A stretch of 64,000 bases of DNA from an uncultured Bacteroidales bacterium (GCA_944322715.1 CALUPT010000014.1:1-64000); one strand, 5' to 3'. Shown: positions 37,453 through 47,703, counted from the stretch's first letter. Notes: generated by a model not told the origin, from the sequence alone. Numbers and translations are program-made.

Positions 37453-39147
37453 TCACTGTTCATATTCATTGTTGTCAAGCGCACCTCCGGAATAGGTTAT
37501 CTGCTCTGCAGGTATAGGCAGATATCGGTGATAAGGTCTGATATAGCCGGGAAGGTACATGCCGTCGTTGTACTGCAGTGTGCGCTCGTACCATATCCCC
37601 CAGCGGACGAGGTCAAACTTCCTCTGGAACTCACCGAAAAGTTCACGCGCCCGTTCCAGGCGGATTTCCTCCATAAAAGCTTCCGGATTGCCTCCGACAG
37701 ACGACAAGGTCAGGGGTTCTATACCTGCCCTGGTACGTGTAATGTTCAGATAATCCGCCGCCTTGTCGGTATCTCCGAGCATCAGGTAGGCCTCCGCAGC
37801 CATCAGCAGGGCATCAGCGAAACGGAAGAATTTGTAATTGTTGTGATCAAGGGTGTAATACATGTCATAACACCAGAACTTGTTTCCGAGCCACGGTCTG
37901 TCTATAGGACGGGTGCAGCTTGAAAACCACATTACTGAAGCATCCTCCGGATTGCGTTCCTTGTCCTCCGGGGCATAGCCTTTCCATCTCCATGCAAGGT
38001 TTCCGGAACCGTTCCTTGCCTCAGTCTCATCAGCGGAATACTCCCCGCTCCTGAGGTCGCCCGAACCGTATGGCAAGACAGTCCTGAAATAATACGATGT
38101 GGGTCTTGCCGGAGTTGATGTCCGGCTGTTGGCCCCGAGTTCAGGAATGGCAATCCCGTTGAAGACATCAGTCCTGCGGAATTCATCCTCCGATCCCTCA
38201 TCACCTTCGACATTGCTCTGGTACGGTGTAGAATAGGCCGCTATGCTTCCCGTAACCTGCAGTCCGTATTCCTCGTATGTATTGGATATCTCAAAGATGG
38301 ACTCCGGCACATATTTTTTCGAGAACGGGATATCACTCAGCGGATACTGCATGGCAAACGCGACGGGATCATCGGCAAAATGTCCGTAGATGTCCTCCAG
38401 GAGCCCTATCACCTCTATCGCATCCTCCCACCTTCCGTTCCACAGGCAGAACTTGGCCGCAATCATAAGGCCGGCAGCAGCTCCGAGCCTGTTCTCCTGA
38501 GTGCCATCGTAAGATCTCTTGAGCTCCAGGGATTCCAGTCCTCCCATAGACTCGGGATACAGCCAGTGACAAAGCTCATCTATGAGGGCATTCCTCGTGT
38601 CATCCGCCGGCATCCTCGGCAATGAAGCTATCCTCGCCCTGTTCTCCTGGGTCACCTCTTCAGTATAATAAGGGACATCCCCGAAAGTGCAGGTAAGCAT
38701 ATAATAGAAAAAGGCTCTCAACACTATGGTCTCCCCTTTGAGGGGCAGAGCCTCATCTTCTGTAAAATTGCCGGCAGCCACTGAACGGTCAATTGCCGCA
38801 AGCAGACCGTTGGTCCTCATCACCCCCTGATAACAGTTCTGCCAAATGGTCGATGCCACGGCCGGCTTGGTCGGAGAGATGTCCAGGGTCGCATTGTAGT
38901 TCATGGAATGGTTCAGGAACATCAGGTCGGTGGTACACTCTGTCGCCACCCAGAAATTATAGCCTCCCAGCTGGTTTCTGATGGGATTGTAGCACGCATT
39001 AATGCCTGTTCTGCATTCCTGGGGCGTCTCGAACCAGTCCTCGGTACGCGAATCGCTTATCAGCTGCTCCTTGAGGCTGCAGCCGGCAAAGAGCAGCAGA
39101 GAGACTGCAGCGATATGTCCATATATGATCTTCATGGTCATCTGCAT
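37453..39147 (-). CDS. SusD/RagB-family glycan-binding lipoprotein
   Basis: A 564-residue SusD-like protein that caps the SusC transporter and captures oligosaccharides. The signal ends in LLLFAGC. The N-terminal region has the TPR-like helices (TPQECRTGINACYNPIRNQL, then ALPLKGETIVLRAFFYYML with a C-F-G-D-V-P-Y segment), and the C-terminus has FFRFADALLMAAEAYLMLGD with LERARELFGE, all typical. Its ATG directly follows the susC stop codon, so the pair is translationally linked. Confidence 0.95.
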   Translation of the reverse strand: MQMTMKIIYGHIAAVSLLLFAGCSLKEQLISDSRTEDWFETPQECRTGINACYNPIRNQLGGYNFWVATECTTDLMFLNHSMNYNATLDISPTKPAVASTIWQNCYQGVMRTNGLLAAIDRSVAAGNFTEDEALPLKGETIVLRAFFYYMLTCTFGDVPYYTEEVTQENRARIASLPRMPADDTRNALIDELCHWLYPESMGGLESLELKRSYDGTQENRLGAAAGLMIAAKFCLWNGRWEDAIEVIGLLEDIYGHFADDPVAFAMQYPLSDIPFSKKYVPESIFEISNTYEEYGLQVTGSIAAYSTPYQSNVEGDEGSEDEFRRTDVFNGIAIPELGANSRTSTPARPTSYYFRTVLPYGSGDLRSGEYSADETEARNGSGNLAWRWKGYAPEDKERNPEDASVMWFSSCTRPIDRPWLGNKFWCYDMYYTLDHNNYKFFRFADALLMAAEAYLMLGDTDKAADYLNITRTRAGIEPLTLSSVGGNPEAFMEEIRLERARELFGEFQRKFDLVRWGIWYERTLQYNDGMYLPGYIRPYHRYLPIPAEQITYSGGALDNNEYEQ

Positions 39148-42100
39148 TTAGAATTTAAGTTCAAGATTGAGAGTGAATGTCCTTGGCCTCGGGAACGAGC
39201 CATCGTCAAGCCTTCTCACGGTACTGCTGGTGGAGACATCCGGATCAAAGCCGTTGTAGTATTTCAGCAGAAAAAGATTCTCTGCGCTGATGCCGACATT
39301 GAGGGTCTTGAAGACCTTGGACCATCTGCTCAGGAGAAATGTATAGCTGATGGAAGCAGATTTCAGCCTGAAGAAGGAAGCATCGTGCACGAACCTGTCA
39401 GAAGCAAGCCCGTCATCGTATTGTGGCATAGGGATATCCGAATCCGGATTCCTCACGGCATCCCAGGCATCGAGCACATACCTGTATTTATTGTACGATG
39501 CTATCGAGGAGCCCATATAGAGTTCGGAAAGGTTGTAAATCTTCCCTCCTATGGAATAGGTGAAATACAGGTTGAGGTTAAGTTTCCCGAAAAATTTGAA
39601 ATTGCTCTGGAAACCTCCGTACAGCAGGGGATCCGAATTGCCGAGATATACCATGTCATCCTGGTTGAGATTTCCATCCCCGTTGACATCCACATACTTG
39701 GCACGCCCGACATTGCTTCCGTTTGCCCCATCCTTGATATTGGACACGTATGTGTTGGTGTGTGCGTTCCTGTCAATCTCCTCCTGGTTGTGCCATACAC
39801 CTGCATACTGATAGCCCCACAGGGCATTTACCGGATATCCTGTCCTGTATCCGTACATATACTGGGTGGAAGAACGCGGATTCATATATGTCGGAACGAC
39901 CTCATCCCCGGCTCCGGAATCAGTGACTTTCTGATCGTTGTGGCTGAGAGTCAGCGTGGTCTCCCACTCGAAATGCGGAGTCCTTACATTCTTCGTGTTT
40001 ATGGACAGCTCGACTCCGATGTTCCGTGTATTCCCGAGATTTGCGAAATAGGTGTTGTATCCTGTTGTCTGGGAATTTCTGACACTCAGGAGAAGGTCCC
40101 TTGTCACGGAAAGATATGCATCCGCCTCTATGTTAACCCTCGACTGCCATGCTGAAAAATTAAGGCCGAGATTATATGAATCCGTAGTCTCCCACGTCAG
40201 GGAATCGTTAGCCAGACGGTCCGGGAGGCTTGACAGCAAAGTGTCATCACCGAATAGCCAGGAACTCTGAGACAGCCTTATAGTATTCATAGACAAGTAG
40301 CTGGATATGGCATCATTGCCGGAACGGCCGGCACTGACCCTGACAGAAAGGTCGTTCAGCCACCATACATCCCTCATGAACGGTTCGTTGGACACGGACC
40401 ATCTGAAGGCGGCAGCCGGGAAAAAGCCCCACTTCCTCGCCATAGAAAAATTGGATGCCCCGTCCGCCCTGAATGTAAATGTCAGGTAATATCTCCTGGC
40501 GTAATTGTAGTTCACCCTGCCAAGAGCAGACATTGTCGTCTTGAGATACCTGTACGAAGACATGGAATAGTCTGATGGGGACATGGCGCCGCCCATGTTG
40601 TAATATCCCGTATCATCATTCATGAAACCCGTCCCCCTGTATGTCGAATTGTCCTGTGTCCTCCTGCTGGCGGTAAATCCCACCAGAGCCTCTATATCAT
40701 GTCCGCCACGGATAGATTTCCTGTAGTTCAGCGTAGTCTCACTCAGGAGTTTCTGCTGGTCCCAGTATGCCCTCTGGGCTGTACCTCCGGTCTTTCTCGC
40801 CTCGGCGACGGGGAGATATGAAGGAGAATAGTAGTTAGTGAGATGGTTGTCCCTCGTAAATGACAGGTTTGAATTCAGTGTGAACCCCTTGCCGAAATCG
40901 ACCTTGATCCACGGGACGATGTTCATCTCCCATTTGTCCACATCGTTGTCAATGTTCATTGCACTGATATAAGGATTGTTGAACACCTGCCCCTGACTGT
41001 CTTCATATCCATACTGGTTCCAGGTGCTCTCCGTGTCGAGCAGAGGACTGAGATATATTGCCGCGTTGGTGTTTGTTCCGCTGATCATGGCAGGAGTCCT
41101 CTCGACATCATAATATGTGAGACTGAACCTCGCCCCGACCGTTATGCGTCTGCCTATCCTTGTGTCCACATTCGCTCTTCCGGTATATCTGTGATACGAG
41201 GACCCCAGTACCACGCCCCTGTAGTATGTGTACCCGAAAGCTCCCCATATATGATAGTTGTCATTGCCGGACCACACCGCAGCATACTGGTTGTTGTAAA
41301 CACCTGTCTGGGACAGAGCCTTTACCCAGTCCGTCCCTTCGCCGAGAAGGGCGGGATTATAATATGCCCAGGAGGAGCCGGATGCCTGGGGTTCTGTCCT
41401 GACGGCAGTGCCTCTCTGTATCCTGATCATATTCTGCCATGTGGCATATTCTTCAGCATCCATAAGGTCAAGGGAACCGGCTATGTTCGAGAAGCCCGTA
41501 CTTGAACGCAGTGTCACCGCATAGCTGGAATTGCCTTCAGGTTTCCTGTCTGTGGTGACTATAATCACACCGTTGGCTCCCCGCGATCCGTATATGGCAG
41601 TGGAACTCACATCTTTCAGCACTGATATGCTCACGATGTCGGATGGATTGATCGCATTGAGGTCAGAGACTGCATCAACAACTCCGTCAACGACTATAAG
41701 CGGCTCATTGCCTGCCGCTATTGATCTGGCTCCACGAATCTGGATACTCGTCCCCTCCCCGGCTTCTCCCGTCCCTGAGACGATATCCACACCTGCCACC
41801 CTTCCCTGGAGAGCCTCCGCCACAGATGTCACCGGATTGTCCCTGACATCATCCATCTCCACCACGGCCACCGCTCCGGTCAGGTCCTGTTTCTTCGATG
41901 TACCATAGCCGATTACGACCGTCTGGTCCAGCAGCGTGCTCTCCGGTTCGAGCGTCACATCTATTCTTGACCTGCCCCTGACAGGCTCCTCGACTGTCAT
42001 ATATCCGAGAAAAGAGAATTCGAGAGTGTCGCCCCTGTCCACTGTGATGGACCACGCTCCGTCACGGTCGCTCACCGTCCCGTTCGCAGGCCGTGACAAA

Positions 42101-42228
42101 TCTATGATACCTACTCCGGGCATGGCATCACCGTTCTCATCCAGGACTTTCCCTGTCACCCTGATGTCCTGCGCGGAGACAGGGATTACAAATATTAGAA
42201 ATATGATAAAAGTCAATATCCTGTACAT
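39148..42228 (-). CDS. SusC/RagA-family TonB-dependent transporter
   Basis: A 1026-residue outer-membrane importer. After a signal peptide (ILTFIIFLIFVIPVSAQ) come the carboxypeptidase-regulatory-like domain (VTGKVLDENGDAMPGVGI), the SusC signature region with VVIGYGTSKKQDLTGAV, and the plug (IVSISVLKDVSSTAIYGSRG). The 22-strand barrel ends LNLELKF. I start at the ATG at 42228; the frame continues 30 codons upstream without family signal. It forms the import complex with the SusD protein encoded directly downstream. Confidence 0.96.
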   Translation of the reverse strand: MYRILTFIIFLIFVIPVSAQDIRVTGKVLDENGDAMPGVGIIDLSRPANGTVSDRDGAWSITVDRGDTLEFSFLGYMTVEEPVRGRSRIDVTLEPESTLLDQTVVIGYGTSKKQDLTGAVAVVEMDDVRDNPVTSVAEALQGRVAGVDIVSGTGEAGEGTSIQIRGARSIAAGNEPLIVVDGVVDAVSDLNAINPSDIVSISVLKDVSSTAIYGSRGANGVIIVTTDRKPEGNSSYAVTLRSSTGFSNIAGSLDLMDAEEYATWQNMIRIQRGTAVRTEPQASGSSWAYYNPALLGEGTDWVKALSQTGVYNNQYAAVWSGNDNYHIWGAFGYTYYRGVVLGSSYHRYTGRANVDTRIGRRITVGARFSLTYYDVERTPAMISGTNTNAAIYLSPLLDTESTWNQYGYEDSQGQVFNNPYISAMNIDNDVDKWEMNIVPWIKVDFGKGFTLNSNLSFTRDNHLTNYYSPSYLPVAEARKTGGTAQRAYWDQQKLLSETTLNYRKSIRGGHDIEALVGFTASRRTQDNSTYRGTGFMNDDTGYYNMGGAMSPSDYSMSSYRYLKTTMSALGRVNYNYARRYYLTFTFRADGASNFSMARKWGFFPAAAFRWSVSNEPFMRDVWWLNDLSVRVSAGRSGNDAISSYLSMNTIRLSQSSWLFGDDTLLSSLPDRLANDSLTWETTDSYNLGLNFSAWQSRVNIEADAYLSVTRDLLLSVRNSQTTGYNTYFANLGNTRNIGVELSINTKNVRTPHFEWETTLTLSHNDQKVTDSGAGDEVVPTYMNPRSSTQYMYGYRTGYPVNALWGYQYAGVWHNQEEIDRNAHTNTYVSNIKDGANGSNVGRAKYVDVNGDGNLNQDDMVYLGNSDPLLYGGFQSNFKFFGKLNLNLYFTYSIGGKIYNLSELYMGSSIASYNKYRYVLDAWDAVRNPDSDIPMPQYDDGLASDRFVHDASFFRLKSASISYTFLLSRWSKVFKTLNVGISAENLFLLKYYNGFDPDVSTSSTVRRLDDGSFPRPRTFTLNLELKF

Positions 42229-42233
42229 TGCGG

Positions 42234-43325
42234 TCAATATTTTAGGGTGAATCTTACCGGTGTATGTGACAGATGGTCCATATCCGTCATAAGGGTGACA
42301 TCCGTCATTGAATTCCATACTGTTCCTGAAGCATACACATAATCAGCCCGCCATTCTCCCTGCGCGTCAGAATATGTCGGAGTCCAGCCACGGTTCACCA
42401 TCCAGATACAGTCCACAAGGTTGTTGTCCCACGCATAGAGATCTGCGGCGAATGCATCATCATGGAGACTCGCCGGATACCACGAAGGTGTATCGGGATA
42501 TCCCGCTTCCATCACGCTGGCGTAATAGAACGACCCTCCAATGACCCATCTTGCGGAAGCCCCCGGGACATTATACCCGCTGTCCAGTAGAGCCCGTATC
42601 TGTGCCAGCCTGTCAGCCGGGTCTTTCCCGAAGTCTGCAAGGACATAGTTCACTCCATCCATTGAAACGGCAAGTGACATCGGGTCATCAGACGAGGACA
42701 CCGGCTCCACATCCCTGGACATTGACAGGAAAAGCAGCCTGTCCTTAAATGCAGACTTGCCGGGATAAGCTGTTGCAAGCATTGATGCGGTGGAAGCATC
42801 CGGACAGATTACAGCGGCCAGGTCAACTTCTTCCGCCATACCGGCAATCTCTTCCATTGACATATCTTCCGCATTGAGATACAGGGCATCCACCCGTTTC
42901 TGGGAAATATCAGGTATCCCGATATAGCCTCCGGAAAGCCTCGTGACATAATCGTGTCCGTCCGGAGTCCCCTGCTGACGAATGTACAGGGTATCGGAGC
43001 GCATATCCGGAATGCTCTGTATCACGATATGTCCTAGACGGGTCACGCGGCTTTCCGAAAAATCGGATTCATTGGATGACCAGGAGAACGTGAAGGCTCC
43101 ATAACCATCCCTGCCGTTGACATCCAGAGAAATCCAGTCCTCTTCGGCCCATACCCTCCAGAGACCATCCAGCTCCACAGATACAGACATGGAGCCAGCC
43201 GGAGCCGTGAGATATATCTCACCGAGACCTGTTCCAGGCCCGGGCTGCTCCAGCTTTGCCTCACAGGCTGCCAGCAGGCATACTGAGAGAAAAAACATTG
43301 AATATCTTTCCATATCCGACATCAT
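42234..43325 (-). CDS. BACON-like lipoprotein with an unassigned C-terminal domain
   Basis: A 363-residue lipoprotein (VCLLAAC). Residues about 40-130 resemble a BACON sandwich (SVELDGLWRVWAEEDWISL). The rest is unusual. A region with VDALYLNAEDMSMEEIAGMA and YVLADFGKDPADRLAQ leads to a C-terminal part (GWTPTYSDAQGEWRADYVYA, then DHLSHTPVRFTL). That end resembles the endonuclease/exonuclease/phosphatase fold, which normally closes with a D-H-x-P-V motif. The catalytic metal ligands expected earlier in that family are not evident, so it may be a binding protein on an old enzyme scaffold. The function is not known. Confidence 0.7.
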   Translation of the reverse strand: MMSDMERYSMFFLSVCLLAACEAKLEQPGPGTGLGEIYLTAPAGSMSVSVELDGLWRVWAEEDWISLDVNGRDGYGAFTFSWSSNESDFSESRVTRLGHIVIQSIPDMRSDTLYIRQQGTPDGHDYVTRLSGGYIGIPDISQKRVDALYLNAEDMSMEEIAGMAEEVDLAAVICPDASTASMLATAYPGKSAFKDRLLFLSMSRDVEPVSSSDDPMSLAVSMDGVNYVLADFGKDPADRLAQIRALLDSGYNVPGASARWVIGGSFYYASVMEAGYPDTPSWYPASLHDDAFAADLYAWDNNLVDCIWMVNRGWTPTYSDAQGEWRADYVYASGTVWNSMTDVTLMTDMDHLSHTPVRFTLKY

Positions 43326-44194
43326 TCAAAATAACCATCTTCAACATCAAGCGCCGGGATACCGGAAGTCGCCACAACCACATCCGCCACCATGAAATCA
43401 GAGGCAGACACCTTCGGGACATCCACTTCTCCCAGACTCACCTGTATCTTCTCCCCTCCTGTCAGAGAAAGGGAAACAGAGAGACTTCCTGCCGCATATC
43501 TTGCCGCAGGAAGGACAAACAGCAGGGAGGCATTGCCGTTGCCATCCGCACTTTCCACCACATTTCCCGAAAAATCGAGAGTTATGGTTCTGGAGGAGAC
43601 ATCCGTAGGGACGGCCATACCATCAGGGCTGACCTCCATTCTTCCGGCAATCCCGGTATCTGACTCAAGACAGGCTCCTGTCATATATACAGGTTCATCC
43701 AGAGCCACTGTTACCCTCAATATGCCGAAAGGATAGCAAAATGCCAGCATCCCATCCACATCCATCCTTGCAAACGCCATATCAGAATACAGGAGGAACT
43801 GTGATACCGGGGATACATCCGTACTATAGGTCTGGACATGTGCAAGGTCCACCGGCATCCTGTCCACTTCAGCCTCGTATGTGGATGACCACGGATAATA
43901 TGCAGTTATAAGCTCCCCTCTGACAACAGGGCCGTAAAATTCAGCCACCGTCTTCCCCTCGCCAGATTCCTTGAGCCAGAATCCGGCATTGTCGCCGGAC
44001 TCAGAGCCATACACACCTATCCTGTCCCCTTCCTTCCACGGGAGCTGATATGGAGATGCCGTATTCAGAAGGAGATCATCCATAGACACTTCAAACAGGG
44101 TATACCCTGAAGTGTCTATGTCAGCACCTGTATCCTCCCTTGTACAGGACAGGGATACAAGAGCAAGCAGCATTATCATAAAATATCTTTCCAT
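43322..44194 (-). CDS. Fimbrillin-like lipoprotein
   Basis: A 290-residue lipoprotein (LVSLSC). Its beta-rich sequence has the pattern of the fimbrillin/Mfa-like superfamily: LPWKEGDRIGVYGSESGD near residue 50, YYPWSS, a middle CYPFGILRVTVAL strand pair and LLFVLPAARYAAGSLSVSL near the C-terminus. Such proteins form surface appendages or glycan-binding lipoproteins. Its position beside the GLUG-type lipoprotein and upstream of susC suggests the latter. I start at the ATG at 44194; an upstream start at 44233 would overlap the previous gene. Confidence 0.72.
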   Translation of the reverse strand: MERYFMIMLLALVSLSCTREDTGADIDTSGYTLFEVSMDDLLLNTASPYQLPWKEGDRIGVYGSESGDNAGFWLKESGEGKTVAEFYGPVVRGELITAYYPWSSTYEAEVDRMPVDLAHVQTYSTDVSPVSQFLLYSDMAFARMDVDGMLAFCYPFGILRVTVALDEPVYMTGACLESDTGIAGRMEVSPDGMAVPTDVSSRTITLDFSGNVVESADGNGNASLLFVLPAARYAAGSLSVSLSLTGGEKIQVSLGEVDVPKVSASDFMVADVVVATSGIPALDVEDGYFE

Positions 44195-44198
44195 AGCA

Positions 44199-46598
44199 TT
44201 ATTCTGTCTGTCCATCCCACCATGAATTGCCATCTATGACGACTTCTCCCGCACCGTACGAAAGAGAATGTATATAGCCGGAGAACGATGATGCCGTGAA
44301 ATCCGACCTGATTATCGTTCCGAAAGCAGTACCTGTATAGCTGAATGTCACCGGAGTTTCATTGACCGATATCGACCCTCCGAAACTGCAGTCCGTGACA
44401 GAAGACCCCGCAAGCACGGCATTGGCAGTGTTGCCATCTTCGCTTGCAGTCGGCAATGTAAACCCGAGGCTGTAGTTGTTCTCGGTATAGGTTGCGGAAC
44501 GTATCATGCTGATATCCGCATATATCCTGCATCCTGTCATCGAGAATGGCCTGAATGCGATACCTATCCCGGCACTGGCCGCAAAAGACTGCCGCATGAG
44601 ATTGCCTACCTGAGGGCTTACGGCCGTGCAGCCGGAGATATCTATATCGGCAGCCATTCCCAGCAGCCCGCCATAGACAGTCCCGAGGGAGGAGCGGCTG
44701 TATGCGCCTTGGTAACCGGGAACGGAACAGTATGATTCACATCCGGACATGACGCTCCTGGCTCCTGCCGTTCCTGCAATCACTCCGGCTATTCCTCCGG
44801 AAAATGCCTTGTGTACACCGGTAGATCCATCCGAACTCACCAGGCCGTTGGATATGTCTCCATAATTCACACAATCATAAAGCTCCATACGGCAGTTGTC
44901 TCCGCTGCCATCCGCATCGCTGTATCCTGCACCTGTGGTAGTGAATGTGGTGCAAAGCCCTACAATGCCTCCGCATCCTGACATCAGGGAATTGAAACTT
45001 GTCGGATCCTGAGTGCAGGATACAGACACATCACCATAGTTGATACATTTCTCGAGAGTCAGAAAGTTCTCTGCATCACCGGATATCACATTGCTGACAA
45101 TACCGGCATAACCGGCATTTACAGGTCTGACATTGGACCCGGCTGTCCCCCTGTCTATCATAACGGACATGTCGCCCTCATTGACACAATCAGAAATCAC
45201 GGCAGGAGATGCAAGAGCACTCGTCATCGCCACTATCCCGGCCACTGCCACCGCCCTGTCCTGGGTCAGGGATATCGTGACTATGATGTCTCCGGAATTT
45301 GTGCAACCTGTTATCTTTCCTCCGCGGAATGTCCTAGCGAATGCAGCAGATACATATTTGGCGGCATCGCCGGACACATATATGTCAGTGTCGCTGGTAC
45401 ATCCGGAAAATTCCCCTCCATCTATCACGCTGGCAAATACTGCAGCCCCCTGAACATTAGGGTCCTCAGCCTCCATTGTCCCTGCAAGGACAAGATTCCT
45501 GACTGTCCCGCGCAGTGTACCGACAAGCGGAAGCGCCGCCCTTGTCTGGGTGACTGTATGTCCGCATCCATCAAGGATATGGGAGAATTCAGCTATCTGG
45601 CTGAGCTTTTCAGCGGAAAAGTCCGCCCCTATCCTGACAGCTCCATCCTTGCCGAGCCATTCCTCCTCCCATCCGTCTGCTCCTGAATTGTACGCCGAGA
45701 CGAATTCCTCCCAGTCTTCCGCAGAGACAATCTCACGGGAATCCGGCTCGTATTTGCTTGAAGCGAACGAGACGAGAGTGCCGGAGGAGACCGTCACACC
45801 AGGCTCTGCTCCCTCCGCCTCCCTGAGCCATAAAAGCCTGAGAACATGCTTCCTTTCATCTTCAAACCTGAGTTCAAAACCCTCCGGATAAGTCCCCGCA
45901 GGGATTGTGAAATAGAAATCCTTGTCCTCCGCACCGAGGGTGACACCCTCATCCGGTATTTCCAGAGAGACTTCATTCATATTCTCCCCTGCTGCAGACA
46001 ACTCACCTGAAGCGATATCAAGAGTGAACATTCCGGCTATCGGAGCATCATCTCCGATACTTCTAAGGACAAGGCTTCTTATTGTATTGGACAAGTCATC
46101 CGTCAGCCTCACCCTGATTGTTCCGCAGAGATGGCTTACAGCCACGATGTCCTCCTCATCAGAAGTTCCGTAAAGTATGTCGGCCCCTGCACCGAACGAA
46201 TCGGGGCAATATGGCTGGGCGGAAGGTATCGAGACCGATACAAGTCCATCATCTCCGGTACCTGCGTATGCTGAAGCCGGATAAATGACAGTATACGGGG
46301 GCTCTACATTCCTGACCTTGAATTCTGCTGAAGAAGAACCGGAAGAAGCCTCGAGAGGAGAGGAAGTCACCCCGTTCACTGAGATACGGTCCCCTTCCGA
46401 CCAGTAGACAGGTATCTTCCCATCTGACTCTTCTCCCATCACAGTCCTCGTATCCGTATCTGCCGTGACGATACGGATTGTACGCCCTGCCTGCCCTCCA
46501 TCCGGAGACAGTTCCTGCTCAAGGCTGCAAGACAGAGCCAGGAATGCAGGCAAGACGGCAAGCAATACGGTTATCAGCTGTTTCATCTTATCGGTCAT
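44199..46598 (-). CDS. Fimbrillin-like lipoprotein with GLUG-type repeats
   Basis: A 799-residue lipoprotein (AFLALSC). The first 270 residues are fimbrillin-like (YWSEGDRISVNGVTS, PYTVIYPASAYAG, FYFTIPAGTYPEGFEL). The remaining 500 residues are a beta-solenoid-like array with repeating C-x-N-x-GD and GGI-x-G elements (TNSGDIIV, CVNEGDMSV, CINYGDVSV, CVNYGDIS, GGIVGLC, GGIAGVI, GGLLGMA), which matches GLUG-type repeats found in adhesins. No catalytic triad is visible. The architecture suggests an extended binder at the surface. It lies between the GH5-like gene and the smaller fimbrillin-like gene. Confidence 0.75.
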   Translation of the reverse strand: MTDKMKQLITVLLAVLPAFLALSCSLEQELSPDGGQAGRTIRIVTADTDTRTVMGEESDGKIPVYWSEGDRISVNGVTSSPLEASSGSSSAEFKVRNVEPPYTVIYPASAYAGTGDDGLVSVSIPSAQPYCPDSFGAGADILYGTSDEEDIVAVSHLCGTIRVRLTDDLSNTIRSLVLRSIGDDAPIAGMFTLDIASGELSAAGENMNEVSLEIPDEGVTLGAEDKDFYFTIPAGTYPEGFELRFEDERKHVLRLLWLREAEGAEPGVTVSSGTLVSFASSKYEPDSREIVSAEDWEEFVSAYNSGADGWEEEWLGKDGAVRIGADFSAEKLSQIAEFSHILDGCGHTVTQTRAALPLVGTLRGTVRNLVLAGTMEAEDPNVQGAAVFASVIDGGEFSGCTSDTDIYVSGDAAKYVSAAFARTFRGGKITGCTNSGDIIVTISLTQDRAVAVAGIVAMTSALASPAVISDCVNEGDMSVMIDRGTAGSNVRPVNAGYAGIVSNVISGDAENFLTLEKCINYGDVSVSCTQDPTSFNSLMSGCGGIVGLCTTFTTTGAGYSDADGSGDNCRMELYDCVNYGDISNGLVSSDGSTGVHKAFSGGIAGVIAGTAGARSVMSGCESYCSVPGYQGAYSRSSLGTVYGGLLGMAADIDISGCTAVSPQVGNLMRQSFAASAGIGIAFRPFSMTGCRIYADISMIRSATYTENNYSLGFTLPTASEDGNTANAVLAGSSVTDCSFGGSISVNETPVTFSYTGTAFGTIIRSDFTASSFSGYIHSLSYGAGEVVIDGNSWWDGQTE

Positions 46599-46620
46599 AG
46601 TCTTGGTCTGTTTATCTGAT

Positions 46621-47703
46621 TTATTTGTCTGAAGTCATTCCTTTCAGGAAATCGATTTCAGCAGGATCATACGGAGTATAGTCGGACCTGAATATGTCAT
46701 GGAACCATATCTCAGGTTCCGGGTCGCCTGCCTTGTGATCCCATGGATAATGGAAATTGCATTTGTTGTTCACCAGTCCCCAGTTTATCGCCCCGATACG
46801 GTTTTCCTTGAGGACAGGAAGGATATTGAAGAAGGTATTGCCGTAATTACGGGCAAGATATTCCTGGCATACCATCGGCCTGTCAAAGCGTGAAAGCATC
46901 CTTATCATGGTATTCAGCTCCTGCGGCGATGAATAATGGTGGAAAGTGATGATATCCGACTTCATGCAGACCCATGCCACCATATCCAGTTTTGTCGCCG
47001 TGCCGTTTTTTCCGGGACGCTGCCATACGGGCGATGTGAGCGGCTGCGAAGGCCTCACCTCCCACGCCCACCGATACACCGCCGGCATGAACTCTTTCAC
47101 ATCACATCCTCCTTTCATATTCTCCGGCTCGTTGCACAGACACCAGTACAGTATCCTGTCATCATCGCCATAGCTTCTCAGGATATCCTGCACGTATGCT
47201 TTCAGACGCGGCCACTGTGACGGATCATCTATGACCTGCCTGCCGGGACTCGGTATCCAGCTCGAATTGTGCTGTCCAGGAGCCGGCTGCGGCTGAGGTC
47301 CAATGGAAAAGCTGATGTCATGGTTGCCTCCGTTAGTGAAGAATGTGACAACCACACGTATCCCGTGACTGTCCGCAATGTCGAGGAAGCGGTCAATCCT
47401 GCTCTTGAACCCCTCGGCATCATCATACCAGAGACCTTCATGAAGATATATCCTCACAGTGTTGAAGCCGATGCTTTCGGCAAGAGCAAGCTCCCTGTCT
47501 ATCACTTCCGGACTGAAACTGTCTGCCTGCCAGAATTCATACTGGTTTATGGCGTATGATGGCACATAATTGCACCCCACAGGCCATTCCTGCCCTGAAT
47601 ACCATTCCTTCGCCTGCTGCGGAGTCCATTGCCCGTCCGGTGCCGTCTGTCCGCAGGCCGCCAGACAGGACAGCAGGATTGCATATATCAATAAATGTTT
47701 CAT
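46621..47703 (-). CDS. GH5-like TIM-barrel glycoside hydrolase
   Basis: A 360-residue lipoprotein (LSCLAAC) with a clan GH-A (beta/alpha)8 barrel. The barrel starts at INQYEFWQADSF and has a typical early strand GFNTVRIYLHEGLW. The probable acid/base glutamate is in YWCLCNEPEN, and the probable nucleophile is in RPMVCQEYLAR. INWGLVNNKCNFHYPWDH follows as the last strand. Relatives are annotated as cellulase-family or xylanase-like proteins without tested substrates. The start could be 47703 or 47709. It lies 28 bases after the SASA fusion gene. Confidence 0.82.
   Translation of the reverse strand: MKHLLIYAILLSCLAACGQTAPDGQWTPQQAKEWYSGQEWPVGCNYVPSYAINQYEFWQADSFSPEVIDRELALAESIGFNTVRIYLHEGLWYDDAEGFKSRIDRFLDIADSHGIRVVVTFFTNGGNHDISFSIGPQPQPAPGQHNSSWIPSPGRQVIDDPSQWPRLKAYVQDILRSYGDDDRILYWCLCNEPENMKGGCDVKEFMPAVYRWAWEVRPSQPLTSPVWQRPGKNGTATKLDMVAWVCMKSDIITFHHYSSPQELNTMIRMLSRFDRPMVCQEYLARNYGNTFFNILPVLKENRIGAINWGLVNNKCNFHYPWDHKAGDPEPEIWFHDIFRSDYTPYDPAEIDFLKGMTSDK

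Noticed and set aside
35293..40155. Long plus-strand frames (35293-36366 and 38908-40155)
   Set aside because: Both are antisense to clearly coding lipoprotein, SusD and SusC genes and show no domain pattern.
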